The notes beneath the pieces are model-generated. The model searched no databases and was not told the DNA's origin. It worked only from the letters and a program-made list of their open reading frames with translations. 7,117 nt of DNA, taken from positions 1 through 7,117 of the forward strand of contig JAEZBA010000659.1 in the NCBI GenBank assembly GCA_023430245.1, in the 5' to 3' direction. The position numbers and the translations under genes were made by a program. Below are positions 4,719 to 7,117 of the stretch, piece by piece. The DNA is from Pseudomonadota bacterium. GTDB lineage: Bacteria > Pseudomonadota > Alphaproteobacteria > Rhizobiales > Xanthobacteraceae. Position 1 is the stretch's first letter. Every line of letters starts with the position of its first letter.

Positions 4719-5704
4719 TCCTGTGCCGCCTTACGCGACTTATTCCCACCCTCGCTGTCACGCTCATTGCACTCGCCTTTGCTGCGTCCGGCGTGCAAGC
4801 GGCCTATCCCGACCGTCCGATCCGGCTGATCGTGCCGTATCCCGCAGGCGGCTCCTCCGACATCGTGGCACGCAGCTTTGCCGAATATTTCGAACGCGCG
4901 ATGGGGCAGCCGATCGTGATCGAGAATGTCGGCGGCGCCGGTGGCTACGCTGGCGCAATGCGTGTCGCAAATGCCGCGCCAGATGGCTACACGCTGTTGA
5001 TCGGAGCAGGCTCCGAGCTTCTGATCCGCAACCTGCTGCAGCCATCGCCGGTCGCGGATCCGATGCGGCAATACACACCGATCTCGTTGATCGGTGCCGG
5101 TCCGATGGTTCTGGTCGGCAAGCCTGACATCAAGGCCACCGACCTCAAGGCGGTGATCGCGCTGGCAAATGGCCAGGCTAACGGGCTGAATTACGGCAGC
5201 GCCGGGCATGGCACCTTCATGCATCTGGTCGGCGAAGCAGTGAAGTTCCGCACCAACGCCAAGGTCACGCATGTGCCCTATAAGGGCGCGGCCCCGGTGA
5301 TGACCGACGTGGTCGGCGGCCATGTCGATCTCGGCGTCTCCTCGCTTGCGACTGCGCTTCCCTTCATCAAGGACGGCAAGGCACGCGCCTTCGCGGTGAC
5401 ATCCGCAAGCCGCACGGAATTCGCTCCCGACATTCCGACGCTGTCGGAACTGCCGGCTCTGAAGGGCTTCAGCCTCGAACTCTGGATCGGCCTGTTCGGA
5501 CCGGCCGGGCTGCCCGCCGACGTTGTGACCAAGCTGGAGCAAGCCGCTCGCACCGTGCTGGACGAGCCGGAACTGAAGACCAAGCTCGCAAGGGCGTCGA
5601 TTTCGATCCGCAAGCTGTCGCGTGCCGAGTTCAGGGCGTTCCTCGACGCCGAGAACCAGAAATACAAGACGATCATCACCGACTCCGAAATCAAGGGTCA
5701 GTGA
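4715..5704 (+). CDS. Bug/TctC-type tripartite tricarboxylate transporter periplasmic binding protein
   Basis: A 329-residue extracytoplasmic solute-binding protein of the Bug family, which carries small, usually carboxylated, ligands to TctA/TctB-type carriers. Residues 1-29 are a Sec signal peptide (hydrophobic 10-24, VQA cleavage before Ala30). The mature protein starts with the family's YPDRPIRLIVPYPAGG. Typical blocks follow: the ligand loop PAGGSSDIVAR (43-53), ENVGGAGG (70-77), APDGYTLLIG (88-97), NYGSAGHGTFMH (159-170), and PYKGAAPVMTDVVGGHVDL (188-206). The length is normal. The start overlaps the hydrolase stop as ATGA and has GGAG 8 nt upstream. It is the last gene of the operon; no TctA or TctB gene lies in the window, so it may be one of the many orphan Bug proteins that use a carrier encoded elsewhere. 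The ligand cannot be read from sequence. Confidence 0.95.
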   Translation: MILCRLTRLIPTLAVTLIALAFAASGVQAAYPDRPIRLIVPYPAGGSSDIVARSFAEYFERAMGQPIVIENVGGAGGYAGAMRVANAAPDGYTLLIGAGSELLIRNLLQPSPVADPMRQYTPISLIGAGPMVLVGKPDIKATDLKAVIALANGQANGLNYGSAGHGTFMHLVGEAVKFRTNAKVTHVPYKGAAPVMTDVVGGHVDLGVSSLATALPFIKDGKARAFAVTSASRTEFAPDIPTLSELPALKGFSLELWIGLFGPAGLPADVVTKLEQAARTVLDEPELKTKLARASISIRKLSRAEFRAFLDAENQKYKTIITDSEIKGQ

Positions 5705-5725
5705 CGGCAACTGAATCGAATGCGC

Positions 5726-5761
5726 ACCGGCAGCGACGTCAGAACAGCGGCGGCTGCCGGT
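5726..5761 (+). terminator. Putative terminator of the DUF1185-hydrolase-Bug operon, overlapping the YedK 3' end
   Basis: ACCGGCAGC (5726-5734) and GCTGCCGGT (5753-5761) are perfect 9-bp inverted repeats with an 18-nt loop. The T-rich TCGTCTTTTCTGG follows on the + strand. It begins 22 nt after the Bug stop codon. The right arm lies inside the coding region for the last residues of the convergent YedK gene. The large loop and interrupted U-tract make it an imperfect intrinsic terminator. Confidence 0.5.
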
Positions 5762-6485
5762 CGTCTTTTCTGGCTTTGCGCGCGGGCTTGGCCGGAGACG
5801 GTGTCTCGCTCGCGGGTGGCGCAGCATAGCGCGCGATCAACTCCGGCCCGTCATGAATGGCCCGATTCACCGCTGGCGCCACTTCGTATACTTCAAGCTG
5901 ATCGTCCTGCGCTGGCGCAATCAGTGCTAACGCCATGTTCTGATCGACCCGCGCGGTATCGAGCCACATGTCCCAAGCCTCCGGCGGCAGTATCACCGGC
6001 ATCCGGTGATGTATCGATCGGACGAGCGGACTGGCGTCGGTGGTGACAATGGCGGCGGTGTCGAGCTCCTCACCGTTGGGCCCGATCCAGGTTTCCCACA
6101 GGCCCGCGAAGGCTAGCGGGCCGCCATCCTTGCGCTGAACGAAATAGGGCCGATTCGACGACCCATCGCGTTTCCATTCGTAGAAGCCGTTGGCTGGGAT
6201 CAGGCAGCGTCGTCGCTTCATCGCATTTTTGAACGCCGGGCGCTCGTTGACGGTCTCGCCACGGGCGTTGAACAGGAGCGAGATGGTCTTCGGATCTTTC
6301 ACGAAACCCGGGATCAGACCCCAGCGCATCAGCGCGAACCGCCGCTCGCCGTCCGCCAGCAACACGACCGGGATCGGCTGGCTCGGCGCCACGTTGTAGC
6401 GCGGCGGAAAATCCGGCATCTCCTTGTATTGAAAGAGCTGCCGCATCGCGTCCGGCGCAGTGGTGATGGCATAGCGTCCACACAT
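5739..6485 (-). CDS. yedK: SOS response-associated peptidase family protein (YedK/HMCES, SRAP domain)
   Basis: A 248-residue protein of the SRAP family. E. coli YedK and human HMCES use Cys2 to form a covalent thiazolidine link to abasic sites in single-stranded DNA, shielding them during replication. Key residues are all visible: MCGRY at the start, giving Cys2 after Met removal; Asn73 in FNARGE; Glu103 in NGFYEW; His160 in HHRMP. These correspond to the E. coli Cys2, Asn75, Glu105 and His160. The need for Cys2 fixes the start at 6485, although its Shine-Dalgarno is weak. The globular domain ends near 220. It is followed by a Pro/Ala/Lys-rich, probably disordered linker (221-243) and a C-terminal QPPLF (244-248) that resembles a beta-clamp-binding motif. 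It is divergent from a Nudix gene (62 bp apart) and convergent with the Bug operon. No alphaproteobacterial LexA box (GTTC-N7-GTTC) is seen upstream, so SOS control is not supported. Confidence 0.95.
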   Translation of the reverse strand: MCGRYAITTAPDAMRQLFQYKEMPDFPPRYNVAPSQPIPVVLLADGERRFALMRWGLIPGFVKDPKTISLLFNARGETVNERPAFKNAMKRRRCLIPANGFYEWKRDGSSNRPYFVQRKDGGPLAFAGLWETWIGPNGEELDTAAIVTTDASPLVRSIHHRMPVILPPEAWDMWLDTARVDQNMALALIAPAQDDQLEVYEVAPAVNRAIHDGPELIARYAAPPASETPSPAKPARKARKDDRQPPLF

Positions 6486-6518
6486 GGATGCAACATTGTG
6501 CCTGACGTGGCCAGGGGA

Positions 6519-6536
6519 AGCGGCCTCGCCGCCGCT
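6519..6536. repeat. Short inverted repeat between yedK and the Nudix gene
   Basis: AGCGGC (6519-6524) and GCCGCT (6531-6536) form a 6-bp stem with a 6-nt loop in the 62-bp divergent intergenic region, just before the GGGGA that may serve as the Nudix ribosome site. It might be an operator or RNA hairpin. At this base composition it could also be chance. I find no convincing -35/-10 pair for either gene here. Confidence 0.25.
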
Positions 6537-6547
6537 GGGGACAAGTC

Positions 6548-6991
6548 ATGGAGCCAATCGTGGATGAGCGGGCCTACCCGACCCGGCCGTTTCTGGCGGC
6601 CAGCGCGGCGGTGATCCGGGACGGCCGGGTGCTGATCGTGCGGCGCGGCGGCACCTTCGGCCGCGGCATTTACACCCTGCCCGGCGGCGTCGTGGAAGTG
6701 GGTGAGACGCTGACCAACGCCGTGATCCGCGAGGTGCGGGAGGAGACACAGGTCACGATCGAACCGGTTGCGCTCGCAGGCTACCGCGAGATGATCATGC
6801 GTGACGATGACGGAAAGACCGCGCGACACTTCGTAATTGTGTGCTTCGCGGCGCGCTGGATCGCCGGCGAGCCGGTGCCGGATGCGACCGAGATCGCCGA
6901 AGCCAAGTGGCGGTTGCCGGAGGAACTCGATGGCCTGAAGACCACCGACGGCCTGCGGGAGATCATCGCCGACGCCATGGCCAGGCTCTGA
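6548..6991 (+). CDS. Nudix hydrolase (ADP-ribose pyrophosphatase-like group)
   Basis: A 147-residue enzyme expected to hydrolyse a nucleoside diphosphate linked to another moiety, with Mg2+ or Mn2+. The Nudix box runs from Gly47 to Val69: Gly47, Glu53, Arg61-Glu62, and Glu65-Glu66, so the metal-binding core REVREE is intact. The Gly normally near the end of the box is Gln68 (EETQV instead of EETGV). The N-terminal strand (FLAASAAVIRDGRVLIVRR) and the GIYTLPGGVVEVGE stretch resemble the COG1051 ADP-ribose pyrophosphatase group, but substrate specificity in this superfamily cannot be read reliably from sequence. ATG at 6548 follows GGGGA with about 7 nt spacing. It is divergent from yedK, so a shared role in nucleotide or DNA damage handling is possible but unproven. 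Confidence 0.9.
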   Translation: MEPIVDERAYPTRPFLAASAAVIRDGRVLIVRRGGTFGRGIYTLPGGVVEVGETLTNAVIREVREETQVTIEPVALAGYREMIMRDDDGKTARHFVIVCFAARWIAGEPVPDATEIAEAKWRLPEELDGLKTTDGLREIIADAMARL

Positions 6992-7063
6992 CCGTCGAAA
7001 GTAACGGGGAAACACGAGGATCGCCGCCTTGCCGTTGCCGCAGGGCGGGCGCATATCGGTGCC

Positions 7064-7117
7064 ATGATCCGCCCGATGGTCGCTCCGATGATCCGCCGTC
7101 TCATCCTGAGTCTCGCT
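7064..7117 (+). CDS. Start of a probable exported protein, cut by the right edge
   Basis: An open frame of 18 codons runs to the window end, reading MIRPMVAPMIRRLILSLA. From the internal ATG at 7088 it reads MIRRLILSLA, a typical beginning of a signal peptide (two Arg then a hydrophobic stretch). Either ATG could be the start; neither has a clear Shine-Dalgarno sequence. It lies 72 bp after the Nudix stop on the same strand and could be co-transcribed. Too little is visible to name a family. Confidence 0.4.
   Translation, partial: MIRPMVAPMIRRLILSLA

Noticed and set aside
4466..5827. Long open frame (453 codons) on the - strand opposite the Bug gene
   Set aside because: It spans the ends of three real genes, has low-complexity Arg/His/Asp-rich translation and no motif; the + strand genes are unambiguous.
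6329..7054. 241-codon frame on the - strand covering the Nudix gene and the yedK start
   Set aside because: It overlaps two well-supported genes in other frames and shows no domain; it is an antisense shadow.
1..7117. Search for mobile elements, tRNA genes, CRISPR arrays and attachment sites
   Set aside because: No transposase or integrase motifs, terminal repeats, regularly spaced repeats or tRNA-like folds were seen.

Overview
The window is G+C-rich DNA with strongly G/C-biased third codon positions. It looks like chromosomal sequence from an alphaproteobacterium, most likely of the Hyphomicrobiales (Bradyrhizobium/Rhodopseudomonas-like). The basis is family resemblance: a Bug-type solute-binding protein, a GntR/FCD regulator, a DUF1185 protein, DUF1254 and DUF4126 proteins, and the 3' end of an RNase P RNA. 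No database search was possible, so the taxon is an inference. I see no transposase, integrase, tRNA or CRISPR array.

Layout. Bases 1 to about 39 are the 3' end of rnpB (RNase P RNA, + strand), followed by a strong 10-bp hairpin. A convergent exported DUF1254/DUF1214 protein follows (- strand, 122-1561). A 250-bp intergenic region carries a consensus TATAAT, an operator-like palindrome at the -35 position and a hairpin/poly-T leader, then a DUF4126 membrane protein (+, 1813-2415). A hairpin separates it from a convergent GntR/FCD regulator (-, 2444-3142). Divergent from the regulator is a tightly coupled three-gene operon (+, 3263-5704): a DUF1185 'amino acid synthesis' protein, an alpha/beta hydrolase and a Bug/TctC periplasmic binding protein. 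Its reading frames overlap by 8 and 4 bp. Convergent to it is a YedK/HMCES-type abasic-site DNA-protein crosslink enzyme (-, 5739-6485). That gene is divergent from a Nudix hydrolase (+, 6548-6991). The start of one further probable exported protein is cut by the right edge.

How the genes may work together. The regulator and the operon look like one self-contained catabolic unit. A perfect TGGTATACCA palindrome overlaps predicted divergent promoters, so the GntR protein probably represses the operon and itself. The Bug protein would capture a small, probably carboxylated, solute in the periplasm, and the hydrolase and DUF1185 protein would process it. The substrate is unknown, and no TctA/TctB membrane subunits are encoded here. 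This is the best candidate for an undescribed system. The YedK and Nudix genes are a separate pair with a DNA- or nucleotide-maintenance flavour. Other points worth checking are a clamp-binding-like tail on YedK, a regulator whose FCD metal site looks degraded, and a possible attenuator immediately before the DUF4126 start codon.
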